A stretch of DNA of 64,000 nt from Batkoa obscura (lineage: Eukaryota; Entomophthoromycota; Entomophthoromycetes; Entomophthorales; Batkoaceae), in contig JASVEC010000009.1 in assembly GCA_030770535.1 (NCBI GenBank), forward strand, positions 496,001-560,000. Reading direction: 5' to 3'. Below, piece after piece: positions 44,963 to 57,199 of the stretch. The number at the start of each line of letters is the position of its first letter. Within the stretch, counting starts at the first letter, position 1. Below the pieces are notes generated by a model. That model was not told the origin of the DNA and did not search any database. It saw only the letters and a list, made by a program, of their open reading frames with translations. A program made the position numbers and the translations under genes.

Positions 44963-45162
44963 CATCTTTTGAATGAATAGCATATTTTAACTTGAAAATT
45001 TGCGTACTCTTATAATTATAATTTACTTTATTACAATATTGTATTCAACAACAAAAAGGTTAAAAAGCTTTATAAATATCACATAATAATATTTTTTACT
45101 TAGATCATTACATCATTTTAAGGGATAATCATTGCTTCCAAGAAGATTTTTTGAAAATATTA

Positions 45163-45269
45163 ATATGGAGGTGTTTTTTTTGGCTTCATCACTTTTTCCA
45201 TATTTTAAGTACTATTTGAGTGGAAAAATTGTTAGTGAAATTCTTAAACATAAAAATACATCCCTATAT
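45163..45269 (-). mobile_element. MITE copy 17 (reverse)
   Basis: 105-bp family, ATATGGAGGTGTTTTTTTTGG to ACATCCCTATAT; the core is diverged to AAGTACTATTTGAG. Confidence 0.9.
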
Positions 45270-47408
45270 ATTTTATATATTATAATATAAAAAACAATCT
45301 TAGTAAATATACATTGATTTTATTTAAATCATATAATTTCAAAAAAAATGATATTATATTATCTGATATCAAATAAAGTTAATCAACTTTTACTATTATT
45401 TTTTGTTTTTGATACTGCGTTATCAATAGCTTTATAAATTTTGTTTTACAATTTATAATCTAGTTTCATGTTATAATAAAACAACGATAGTGGTAAAGTT
45501 GGTTATTTAATTGAAGTTAAGATTAGATATAAAAACAATTGTATAATGTATTGAGAATGCTAAACTTTAATAAAGGTTTAATAAATTAAGCTTTTACTAA
45601 AATATTGACTAAGATGCAATTTATATAGCTACTCAAAGCTCTACACCATTTAATAAAACTAAAATAGTTATTGTTTTTAATTGCAGTTTAAATGTTTTTG
45701 GGTGAGGATGAGTATCTAACGATACCAGGCAGGCAGGACAGGCCTTTTATCTATTTGGTGCCAGTTTTAGTCATTAGCGCAATTATGATAGCATGAGTGC
45801 CCTCTTTTAGAATAAGGGATTTCCACTCGAGGAAAACGACATCCAGAGGAGAGGGGAAAGGATAGATTTGAAATTAATATTATAGAAGTTTCTGTGAAAG
45901 ATCTAAACAACTGAGGATAAGAAGAAGGAATGAATATAATCCGATTGATCCTGCAAGAATTTGGTGATAAAGTTGAAGTCCAGAGTCAAGGACAATGGAA
46001 TAAACAGAAGGCTTTTCAGAAAGGCAGATACGCACATTAACCAAACATTCTTTGTTTTTATTCTCATTTAATGAGGTATTTGTAATCTTCACATTCCATT
46101 AACATCCATGTTTATTTAATTATATTTACCGTGTTTATAAAAAACTACTAGTAAAAAAAGGCTTCAGTAAATGCAAAAAATATTATATAATTATAATTTA
46201 GAAAAAAGGAAGATATCATGTGTAATAAGAATATCTTTTAAGTTTAATGTCTTATCAATAATAATATTGGGTATATGATGACCGACTAGTTATATCAATT
46301 ATAGTTCAAATCTTGCTATATAAAATAGATGATTAAAATAGTATGTATTATTTAAACTTTATTATTACTATGAAATAATAAATGGAGTAAGTAAGCCATT
46401 TATAGATTAATAACAAGGCCAAAATAAGTGTGAAAATCAATTAAACCCCTCAATATGTTAATTAAACAAAAGCAAGCTTCAGGCATTCAACATTGGGGCT
46501 AAGATACATGAGAATAAGCACCTTTTATATAGTTAATAGTCAAGAGGGAAAATTAAAGTATAAAACAATTTGTATTATTAATTAAAAGATATTTCAATAT
46601 GCATACTTTTTAATACTTTACTTTATTTATTAGTGTCTATAGTCTGATTTAAAAAATGAGTGGAGGGTATGAATAAATTAATAAAAAAGGCAAAGTTAAA
46701 TACCTCAAATTATTTGAAGGTAATGAAGAAGCATAAAAAAAGTTTCTGAAGTCCATCCTATTCTTGTAGTATAATTAGCTTCAATTCAAAATTCATAGGA
46801 AATATTGTTGAGAAAAATAGACTGTTGAAGATACGTAAGAAGTTAGGGGTAGCCGTTATAGCTTAGCATTAAGTTGAAGTTTATTGATAAAAAAAAATAG
46901 AATAAAAACAATTTAATGTTTATACATTATTTACGTTATATCAAATATAACCTTGACTTTAATTTTTAAATTGTTAAAATTTTAACAGATAGCTATTGAA
47001 TAAATACAAGAGCTTCCTAATTATGCTTACCTCGAGCTATGAAGTAGGTGAAATTGGATTATTTACTAATGCTTTGACTTTTGTATATCAATTCGGATAT
47101 TTTACATCAGATGTTAAATAACCAGACAAGCTCTACATACAAATTATTCAAAGCTATATTATAAAATCTAGGTATCTTTAAATCCTATATAAAAAAATAA
47201 GAATAATTACAAACTCATTATCCAGAATAAACTTAATTTAGCGGTCAAATAAAAAATACCAAGAAAAAAAAAATAGAACTGGATTTTAAATTCAACTCAT
47301 TATATTGGACCCAGTATTTATTATTGTTTTTAAATTTAGACTTTAGATTATAAAAATTAGAATATTCAAATTCAATCAATATTTATTTTTCTATTACTTT
47401 TCTTTAAG
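45270..47408. other. Large intergenic region
   Basis: About 2.1 kb. A less AT-rich island at about 45715-46090 contains a 70-codon minus-strand frame (45880-46092) that I cannot assign. The rest shows no gene, RNA or repeat. Confidence 0.35.
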
Positions 47409-48333
47409 ATGAAGACATTCAACTTTTATTATCTTAATACTACAATTAATATCTTTATATCTATTTTGTTAATTATAAATGCGATTGTTTTATTCGATAT
47501 AACTACTGATAATGGTATAAGTCATGAGAACAGAATCCATAGTATTATTATAGCTTTGTTTAGGATGTAAGTAGAATCTAATTCAATCAACTGGATATTT
47601 ATTAACGATATAGTATATGTGCCGTAACTATTACAGTATCTGAATTTACTAGATTGCACCCTTTTTATTTAGAATATTTGTATGGCTTTATGCATCCTAT
47701 TGGAAGGACTTTAAGTAATTATAATAACTATATAATTTTTAATTCTATTAACAATTAATTCCTTTAGTTTATTTAGTGTAAGTTTCAACCCTAAGTTTAC
47801 ATTAATCAAAATATATTAATCAAATACATAGCTTTGCCATTATATGTTTTAGTTATAGTTGGTGGGGGATAATAAGTACTTGTAGTATTTCAGTGTTGGC
47901 GATAGCTACTTTATTATTAAATTATAACAAAGGATATAGTAAATCACCATATATAAATAACAAACCAACAAAAGAAAAATTAAATTCAAATAATGAATCT
48001 ATAATTAATCGCACATTAGACAACAATAGAAGTGACTCAAATATTGATTGGAATAATGATATTACTCCAACTGATACTATAACAACTGATGAGTTAAGTA
48101 ACAATGAAAACAATAATACACAAGTCAACATTACTAGTAATACGGATTTTGAAAATATTGAGTTACCTGAGTATAGTAGCATTACTTTTCCAACCCCAAC
48201 TGCACCTAGCTCTTCAATTGCTTTTATTAATTCGTTGCCTAGTGCCCCTACTTCTTCAACTATACATATTCCTTCAGCACCAAATAGTTTATCGTACATT
48301 GATTCAAAGCAAAGTAACAATGTTAAAAATTAG
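47409..48333 (+). CDS. TVP15-like four-pass membrane protein, intron-bearing, with 10-nt microexon (4 exons)
   Basis: Exons 47409-47566, 47614-47714, 47768-47777 and 47832-48333 join in matching phases to 256 residues. The joined protein aligns end to end with the intronless array: span 1 LLIINAIVLFD, VTVSEFTRLHPFYLEYLYGF opposite SEIPLVKPFYLKHFRF, HPIGRTLIYLV opposite FPLGRSLMYAF, then SWWGIIST and KSPYINN opposite ESPYMPI. The tail is longer, Asn/Ser/Thr/Pro-rich. Exon 3 is only 10 nt (TTTATTTAGT) yet is needed to carry the ILYV-equivalent residues before span 3 in frame. All splice sites are GT-AG. It may represent the ancestral, spliced form of the family. Family and location are inferred as for the array genes. 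Confidence 0.7.
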
Positions 48334-49980
48334 AATTTTTAAGTTTACAGTGTTTATTTTGTTTAATAAAAGGATTCGAATGTGATAGATAAATAAGTAA
48401 TATTAATATTATTTTCCAAGTTTTATAAAATGATTTAAGTTTGTTAATTTTTATAGTTTTGAATAAGGGTCTTTCATTTTAAACTTTCAAATATTTCTAT
48501 TTATTTAGTAATGTCAAATTTTAGTATTAGATGATTATACTGTGAGTATTTAATAAATATTCAAATAGGGATGTTTTTTTAGTTTCATTACTTTTTCCGC
48601 TTTTTAAGCGCTATTTGTGCGGAAAGATTGTTAGTAAAATTCTTAAACAAAAAAATAGTTCCCCATATAAAGAGAATAATTCTCGATTATTCTAACCTTT
48701 AACCCCCATTATTAAAATGACATCAATACATCAATCCCTATTTCAAACAAGTGACTCAATAATTTTATTTTTAAAATGTTTATCAAATTCATCTGATTAA
48801 CGATAAATCAATTAACTCAAACAATTAAAAAAATTAAGATGAGGTTGCTTTAACTTTACATCTGCTGAAACTCTATTGTGACCTAATTTGTGGTAATTTT
48901 CAGAGCCAGTTATTATTTGTTTGTTTCTTTTTTAATGCCTAATCTAAAGATTCTAGCATGATTTTGACAATTTTTTATTCTTAAATAAACAGTTAGTTAG
49001 GTTGAAATATAGTTGCAGCAGCTGTATTGGTTTATAGTTAGCATCAATTAAATCTTAGTGAAGAGTAAAAGGATACAAGCCATTTCCCGAATTATATGTA
49101 ATTTTTTTGTCACTATTACTGATTGAGCAAATAATTCGCATTCGCATTCTCATACTCCATCACTAAGATCAAGCTATCGTTAATAGAAAGGCTCATTTAA
49201 GATAAATTTGGTTAATTACAATATGAATTGTGGGTCACGAAATGGGTATTTTTAAGTGTGAGGTGAAAGTGGCCATGCTAATTTCTTGTCAAATTAATAT
49301 TAATATTATTAGTAAGCTTCTAATAATAGATGTTATTTTCTTAAATAAATTCAATTTATTTATTAAAAAGCAGTAACTTATTTATATGAAAAGTGAACTT
49401 ATGCTCAACCTATTATTATTATTATAAAACTATAAAACATCAATAAAGAAAATTAAGTCATTGATTGTTTATGATCCTCTTGATTTTACATTTATTTAAG
49501 CCCAAATGTGTGCTGATTAACTGCTCATTTGCAAGAAAAAAACGATATTAAATAGCAAATTAATGTAGTAATATAAATTAATGGGTACAAAAGTCATCAC
49601 TAAATATTACATATTAGAGATTAATTAATACTATTATTGAATCCTTTTAACAAGCTCATAATTCTTGCATAGTTTAATTTATGCTTTTTGTATAGAAAAA
49701 ACTGACAAATTCCAAAATTCAAGCTTGGATTTTTAATTTCCAAATGATTATGGTATTATTATTTCAACAAATAAGATTGGAATAACTATAAAGCATGAGA
49801 TTGAATGATTTGATTATTCCTATATTTGAATTCATGCTATTTATTTCATGTCTAAATCCATAAACATTGTTGAATATGGGCTTATAGTAAAATTAAGGTT
49901 AAATGAAGTTGATAATAATATAAATATAAATTAAATGAAGGATTAATATTAATTTTTATTTTGTATTTTTATAATTAATT
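48334..49980. other. AT-rich spacer with one MITE
   Basis: Contains MITE copy 18 and no recognisable gene. The last about 100 bp are the leader of the gene at 49981. Confidence 0.4.
48564..48668 (-). mobile_element. MITE copy 18 (reverse)
   Basis: 105-bp family, AATAGGGATGTTTTTTTAG to AAATAGTTCCCCATAT. Core AAGCGCTATTTGTGCGG, as in copy 14. Confidence 0.9.
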
Positions 49981-51363
49981 ATGACTGATACTACATTCAA
50001 CTCCTTCCGATTAACAAAAGATAATTATTCCATTGATAGTCTTCAACTTAAAGATGAATATATATCTTTATCATCAAGCAATCAACTTGAAGAACAAAAT
50101 CTCAATAATGATATAATGAATAGCGATAGTAATGAATTAGTATTATCCCAACTATCAACGATAACTTCACAGCAATTAGTACTTTTTGATAACCATAATG
50201 ATACTCAAACGGAAATTATTCAAGTTCGTCTGGATTATTTTAATGAAACAAAAGATAAAATAGCATTTAGTATTCAACAAAGTATTGATATAAAGAATAA
50301 GCAAAGTGAATTTGAGAGAAGTACAAGAAAAATGGAATTTTACTATCCATTTTTAAATAAAGAATGGGATAAGAATTATAAATTGATTAATTTTAATGTA
50401 CCTGAAATTATGAAGATGGAATTTAGTTATTTTAATCAAGTCAATAATAACATACTAAATAGCGATAATAATAATAGTAATAATAGTATTGTCCTTAACG
50501 ATGGTTTAAGTAGTATTCAATTTCGATTAACTGATAGCCAAGAAGAAGATAGTTTATCTAGTCTATCTAATAAAGAATTATCGGATGATAACTTAGAATC
50601 CTATCCTAAATTAATCTTTAAATCTTCCATTGACGATAAATCCTCTATGTTAGATAATAATTCGGATTTGTATAAAGTATTTGAACGTAGTGTTGAATTA
50701 GAAAGCAAAAGTTCAATGAATCAATTGGATGAGTTTATTTTATATCAAAATGAAAAAGAACAAGAGAGAAATTCTAAATTAGAATTTCACGACAATTTTA
50801 GTTTAACTTCCAATGATGAAGAGTATAATATATTTGAAAGAAATATTGAGACCTCTCCCATAATCACAAGTCCAATTATTAGTTTGAATGGTATTGTAGA
50901 TAATGTATTAAATAGAGAATCCATTCATGAAGAAATAATTCTAAAAGATGTTAAAAATATACAATCCCCTCGTCGTACGGTTATTATTAATGAAGAGGAT
51001 TTTAATTCGCCTCATTTATCCTTCAACTTACCAAAGATTGATGTGGAACCTTTCAAGCCATTTGAAGAAGACACTTCCAATAAACAAAGAGACTCTCAAG
51101 ATGACTCACTAAAATTAACAATGAGTTATGATTTAACCGAAGGTTATGCAACTACCGATTTTAGCATCCCATTAAAATTTCAACGATATAATGGCTTATC
51201 AAAAGAAGAAAATAATACTGAATTATTAACGAGGAATAAGACGGATCGAATTAATAATCAAAATCATACTAAATTTCATAGTTTAAAACATAAATTTCAA
51301 TCTCGTCTTTTTAGCTTTAAATTATTTAAAAAAAATAAGGTTGGAAATATTCATGAAATTTAA
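49981..51363 (+). CDS. Asn/Ser-rich protein of unknown function, 460 aa
   Basis: Intact intronless frame from an ATG at 49981. The sequence is hydrophilic and Asn-, Ser-, Asp- and Glu-rich, with no signal peptide, membrane span or recognised domain. Long stretches look disordered (LNSDNNNSNNS, DSQEEDSLSSL). The C-terminus switches to a basic, hydrophobic end (KHKFQSRLFSFKLFKKNKVG), which could be a membrane-binding or nuclear-localisation element. Serine-rich acidic patches suggest phosphorylation (for instance SPRRTV). The codon pattern matches neighbouring genes, so I believe it is expressed, but no function can be proposed. It is the upstream neighbour, in the same direction, of the acetyltransferase gene. 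Confidence 0.6.
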   Translation: MTDTTFNSFRLTKDNYSIDSLQLKDEYISLSSSNQLEEQNLNNDIMNSDSNELVLSQLSTITSQQLVLFDNHNDTQTEIIQVRLDYFNETKDKIAFSIQQSIDIKNKQSEFERSTRKMEFYYPFLNKEWDKNYKLINFNVPEIMKMEFSYFNQVNNNILNSDNNNSNNSIVLNDGLSSIQFRLTDSQEEDSLSSLSNKELSDDNLESYPKLIFKSSIDDKSSMLDNNSDLYKVFERSVELESKSSMNQLDEFILYQNEKEQERNSKLEFHDNFSLTSNDEEYNIFERNIETSPIITSPIISLNGIVDNVLNRESIHEEIILKDVKNIQSPRRTVIINEEDFNSPHLSFNLPKIDVEPFKPFEEDTSNKQRDSQDDSLKLTMSYDLTEGYATTDFSIPLKFQRYNGLSKEENNTELLTRNKTDRINNQNHTKFHSLKHKFQSRLFSFKLFKKNKVGNIHEI

Positions 51364-51622
51364 TGTATAAAAATAATCCAAAATTTAATTACTTCAATTC
51401 TTCTAGTACTATCCATTGTTGTCTATAGCTCATTTGCACTGATTTTTTTATAATAATAAAAATAAATTCAATTGCTTATTAATATCTTACCATTCATGCT
51501 ATTAACGCGAAGTTTAAACCTTATTTTAATAAAAAGTTATAAAAATAAAAATAAAACTCAATTTCTTTTTATTAGATTTTTTATATTTTTATATTTTGCA
51601 CTTCCATTATTATCTCTCCACC

Positions 51623-52126
51623 ATGGTTTACAACTTCACTTATCAACAAGTCACTACTACTGAACAATTAAACTCGGCTTATTCTATCCGTTATGAAGTA
51701 TTTTGTATTGGCCAAAATGTGGATCCAAATTATGAAAGAGATGAGTAATTACATTACATTCAAACTATAAATTAAAAAACAATGTAGCTAACTCATTCTC
51801 TCAGAATTGATACCACCGCCACCCATTTCATTGCTTTAGATGGCAAAAAGGCTGTCGGTACTTTGCGTAGTCACCAAATCCCTTCTGGTGAATATCAATT
51901 ATCCCGTATAGCAGTCTTACCCGAATATCAAGGTAAAGGGGTGGGGAAAGGGTTAATTTCTTATAGTGAAGAAAAATTAAAGGAATATTTTGGTAGCGTT
52001 AAAATCATTTTAGAAGCTCAAAAAGAAAAGATTGGGTTTTATCAACGTTTAGGCTATGAGCTAAAAGATACTACTACTTTTCTTAAACAGAATATTGTGC
52101 ATGTGGTTATGATTAAAACTTTATAA
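51623..52126 (+). CDS. GNAT-family N-acetyltransferase (2 exons)
   Basis: Exons 51623-51744 and 51805-52126 join across a 60-bp GT-AG intron to 147 residues. The N-terminal SIRYEVFCIGQNVD and the ERDEIDTTATHFIAL motif, spanning the splice junction, match the small bacterial-type GNAT acetyltransferases (ElaA-like). Motif A is clear: LSRIAVLPEYQGKGVGKGLI (73-92), containing the Q-x-x-G-x-G pyrophosphate loop (83-88) that binds acetyl-CoA. Motif B follows in IGFYQRLGYEL. The acceptor substrate cannot be told from sequence. The stop lies 97 bp from the RAD54 stop on the opposite strand. The acceptor was chosen because the nearer TAG at about 51786 would put a stop in frame. Confidence 0.8.
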
Positions 52127-52223
52127 AAAATTTTGGCTCTATTTTGAATTAACTTATATTCTTTTATTATCAAAAACAAGCTACCAAATATTTCAAAAAA
52201 AACACAAAAAAACACTTCTATTA

Positions 52224-55200
52224 TTAGTCTTTAAATATCTCCGATACGTGTGATTTGTATTGAAATACATAGCTCAATGCATCAAAATCTTTAGTAGCTT
52301 CTTTTAATTCTTTATCGGCTAACTTATGACGACTCTGTTTTGGAAAATGAGACCAAGAAGAGATATCCGGATAGGTAGAATTTTCTTTATCAATTTCATC
52401 ACATGATCCTTTACAGCCATAAGTATCATGCGTCTCACATTCCGCTTCATTAATTTTAAATAACTCCCTTAAATCTGTCAATGAAAAATGCCTTTCAGAT
52501 TGTTCTTCATCTACTACACAATTTGATAACGCTTGCTTATGACTCTGTCGTTGAAAGATCTTTTCTTCCAGTGTACCAACTGCAATCAATCGATATATGA
52601 AGCATGTTTTCTTTTGCCCATCTCGCCAAACACGTGCCAATGCTTGCTGATCGGATGCTGGATTCCAATCGGGATCAAATAAAAATAATCGGTTAGCGCC
52701 TATTAAATTAATACCACAGCCTCCTGCTTTACTACTCAATAAAAATAAAAATTCATTGCCTTCTGGATCATTAAATTTATCTACTAATTTTTGTCTCTTA
52801 TTAATTGTCATTGAGCCATCCAACCTTAAAAAAGGGAATCTAAATTAATAAAACAATTAATATTGCTAATAGCATAGTTAATGTTATAACTATTACCTTC
52901 TCATCTTTGATAACTTTTCAAACATATCTAATGTTTGTGTATAATTTGAAATTAGCACCACTTTATCAGTAGTACTTTTACGTATCAATCTCAACATATT
53001 ATCCAACAATACTAATTTACTTGAATATTCCACATTTAAATCAGAATACCCACCTCCTCTAACCGCATTACGTGCTGAACGATCATTGGATTGAGCCATA
53101 TAATATTCTGGTACAACCATTTCTGCACCTTGGATATCCTCTGGGTATTTTAAAAGAGAAGGATGATTAACTAACTTTTTTAAAATATTGATAGCTTGAA
53201 GTGATGTTGCTTTTTGTCCACTTTTCTCTTCCAATAAATTTTTTACATTTTTAGAATTAATAAATTTTTGATATAGTGTCTTTTGTGTATCACTTAATTT
53301 ACAAAATACAATATGTTCATATTTTGTTGGTAAATATTTGATCAATAAATCATTGGTACGTCTAATAATAATCTTGGATACTTTGGCATTTAACTCCCTT
53401 AATTTTTCATCCCCAATATCTCGATCCTTTTGAGTAGCTGCTGCATCTCTTCCTTTTAAAATGGGGTTCTCAAAGTTACTACGAAATTCATTCTCACTCC
53501 CCAATAAATTGGGGTTAGTAAAGGATAATATGGAAAAATATTCAGATAAATCATTCTAATTAAATAATAAAATATTATTAATATGCTTCATTAATTAATT
53601 ACTACTTTTTAATTTCTTACTTGAATTGGTGTTCCTGATAAAATTACCCTTCGTTTAACATTTAATTGGTTCAATGCTTGAAATGTTTGATTCTTTGAAT
53701 TTTTTAATCGATGTCCCTCGTCACATAATAACAATCCAATTTCTGCATTACCCAACTGAGGTACGACTGACCTTAATGTTTCATACGAAATAATCAAAAC
53801 TAGACAATTAGTTTTACTACTTATACTATTATAATTGATTAATAATTTTACCTTGTGTGGAACGATATCCTTGATCTTTAAGGAAGCGTAGAAGATCCAT
53901 ACTCAATTGGTCTCTAGCTGAACCAAGCTGGGCATTTACTTTATAATCACAAACAATGGGATTAACCCTACCTTTACCTAGCCACTTTACCAGTTCATTG
54001 GCCCAGTTGTTCACCAAACTAGAAGGACAAGCGATAACACATCTTTCAGCTGTAGCCTTTCCAGGGGTTGGTGACTGTTTGAGCAACGTCCAAAGTAGGG
54101 CTATACACTGTAAAGTTTTACCAAGTCCCATTTCATCAGCCATGATACAACCATAATTATCTTTAACTCTAAGTCCAGTGACACAATCATATAAAAACTT
54201 TACCCCTTCCACTTGATGAGGCCTTAAAACTTTAGCTAATCTTGGATCAACAACTACTGCTATTTCCGGTAATCCTTCGATCTCTTTATTTGATTGCAAA
54301 GCTTTAGCTAATTTTGCTTCAAGTTTTACTTTTTCATTTTCGCTCATCGTTTTAGTTGGCCTATATAAAACAAGCGCGCCTTCTCGATCCGGATCATACA
54401 ATGGCCTCATTAAAGCTCTGAAATTAAACCTTGGTCTTAATCCTAATGGTACTGAGTTATAATCGAAATTTTTATATTCTTCTTGCATGGCTGGATCACT
54501 ATATGGTAGAGTATATGGCCTATCAGGGTTCCCCTTTTCCTGTTTTCCATTAAACCGTATACCAAGTGGAACGTATTGACTTGGATCATCTCGTCTCGCT
54601 TCCCATCCCCTAGTCCTTCCAGCCATCATTGGGTTTACAAATGGTCTATGTACGAATTTTTCTTGACGGGTATAAAAGCTCCTCAAACCCAAAGATCCTA
54701 TCATTGAGGATTGACTGACAACACTCGTTTCTTTTACCACATTTCCCTCTTTAGCTCCCTGCCTTTGTTCAATTACCCCCGCTACCTTTTTTACTTTTTT
54801 AGTTACTGGTGACTCTTCCTTATCACTACCTTTGTACTCCCATTCATCACTATCTTTATCATCCGATTTAGCATTTTCTTTATCGTCCCATCTATCACTT
54901 TCCTTACCGTCCCACGTTTCACTTGCAGCCTTTTTTAAACTGGCTAGTAACTCATCACTATCCTCTCCACTTGATATGATTAGCTCTTCTTCCACCTCGG
55001 TCACTTTACTTGTAGGAGTCGCTAAATGTTTATCTGATTCTTGAGAAAGAGGAATATCTACATTCTTATCCACCATCCCACTCATTTTACTATGAGAGGT
55101 CACTTTACTCTGAGAAGTTTTTTGAGAATCTGCTTTATTTTGAGAAGATTTTTGAGACTCCACTTTACTTTGAGAATCTACTTTATTTTGGGAAGTTGAT

Positions 55201-55475
55201 TTTTGCGATGGTGTTTCCTTGACCACTTTTTTAACCGAAACAAAATCATCTTCATAGATATCATCATACATCGTCATAATTTCATCTTCTAAACTAGTGC
55301 CTATTGTGTTTAATGATTTTAAGCCATTGTTCTTTACCCTTTCACGTTCTCTTTTTCGTAAGGTGCTATAATTATCCGCCTGTATTTCTTCTATCGTTGG
55401 CTCGCGATAACTTATCATCATCGCTTTTCGTCGCATTGGTCGTTCGCCTTTGGTAGGGGTATTGTTATCTTTCAT
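52224..55475 (-). CDS. RAD54: RAD54 Swi2/Snf2 recombination ATPase (4 exons)
   Basis: Exons 53852-55475, 53621-53799, 52897-53555 and 52224-52839 join in phase to 1025 residues, longer than the 898 of yeast Rad54. The helicase core has DEMGLGKT (447-454), DEGH (568-571), SGTPIQ, and the C-terminal LLSSKAGGCGINLIGANRL and ALARVWRDGQKK motifs. The N-terminal about 300 residues hold the conserved MRRKAM start region and GLRSFYTRQ/HRPFVNPM, diagnostic of Rad54. Rad54 remodels chromatin and drives strand exchange with Rad51 in homologous recombination. The extra length is a low-complexity insert (88-132) with seven SQ dipeptides followed by acidic repeats (to about 225). The GC is raised relative to the flanks. 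Confidence 0.95.
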
Positions 55476-57199
55476 TGGTAGTTAATTTTGGAAGCAAGTT
55501 GGAGTTGAAGATTTGGAAATTTGAAAAAAAAGTTGGGTTTTAAACACGATTGAGGCAAATTTATCTGTTTCTCAAAAACTGCGCTTTTTATTTATTTTTT
55601 TACAATGATTTGCTTGTTTTGAAAGGTTGCAAGCAGACGAATCATTTAGAAGTAATTTGTGAGCTTGAGGCTTATGATTAGATGGACTTTTAGTAAAATT
55701 CACGTAATTTGCCTTAAATTCATAGGGAGTTGAAGCAGTTTTTCGTGATTTTAGAGGATCGTGATTGATACTGGCGTTTTAATTGGCTTAATGTGACTAT
55801 GATAGCATTTTTTGTAAATTTTTCTATAGATGCAAAAAGATATTGTATTTGATCTATGTCTACCAATTCAATTAGTTGAGTGAGTCATTTAGTACAATTT
55901 GGTTTTTTTGAACATTACTCTTATTTATATTTTAGTTATTGAAGTGAAGTATACTTTATGCTCAATATTGTATTTTGGATTATGGATTTAGAATGTTTTC
56001 CAAAACTTCCCTCAGTGCCAAGCCACTTGATAAAACTTTAGTCAAAGTATTAGGAGTATTTAACTTAAAGTAACAGCTTATTAAATTGTCTGTCATCTAT
56101 TAAATATATATGAAGTATAAGTTTATTTTTATTCTTATTTTTATTTTTATTTTAGTTATTATTATTCAAATACTATTGTCTAATCTACCTGTTTGCCTTA
56201 GCATAAATTATTGTATTTAATGGTTTATGAATTAACGGAACATACTGGGTTACTTGATCTAATTTTCACAATGCTAAACTGTTATAGGCGACCTGCTTCA
56301 CTTTTATTTTTCTACTAACTGTAGCTGTTAAATTCTTGGTTATTTGTATTGCTACTCGATACTATATGTAGACCCATAGTATTGTCATATACTTGTGTTT
56401 AATTTTTTAATTCGTCAATTGCCTTTAGATCAGTAAGAAATTAATAATTTAAACTATTGGTTAAATAGTTTAATGATATAAATAGCATTAATACTGCTAT
56501 ATTTGACTTTCTTGCTATATACAGTTCTTTTATTTATATTCGAACTTTTATCATTATATTATATTATTTATATTTGAGCTTCTATTATTCTATTATTTTA
56601 TATAAATATTATCTTTGAATTTTCTTTAAAAATAGCTTTGTTTTTTTCCTTTCAAAGCTAAAGAATAAAGTGGGCTTTAGATGATTAATGTGATAATATC
56701 TATAAAGTTGATAATCTCACTTTGTCGTTTTATATAACACAGTTACTGCCATTACCACTTAATATGTTATAAATAATTTAAATATACTATGAAAATAGAG
56801 ACAAGGTCTAAAATCAGATAAAATCACAACTTAAATTTAAATTCTCAACCTTATTTTCTTGGAATAAGTAAGAAAAGAGCAAAATAAGTAAAAAGGTGCT
56901 AAAAATGACCATATGAAAAAAGTGCCAATTTTTGCTTACATTGATGATGTTGAGCCAAGATTAGAAAGAAAAAAAAGAAAATAGGAGGTTATGGTTTTTT
57001 TTATGTTGATTTAAATAAAAATGAGTATACAAGAGGTAGGATAGTTAATAAATTAATAAAACTAATAAAATTAACAAAAAAAAAGAGAATTTATACTTTA
57101 GAAAAGAAAGTACATTTAAAAAGAGAAGAGTTAGCTAGGACGGAAAGCAGGACGGAAGATAGGGGAGATAAAAAAGAAAGTTTGAAAAAAGAGATAGAG
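55476..57199. other. Divergent promoter region between RAD54 and the RhoGEF gene
   Basis: 1.7 kb of AT-rich DNA between two divergent genes. I searched it for an EH-domain exon belonging to the RhoGEF gene and saw none. The in-frame open stretch just before 57200 runs back to 56954 but lacks an ATG. Confidence 0.45.
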
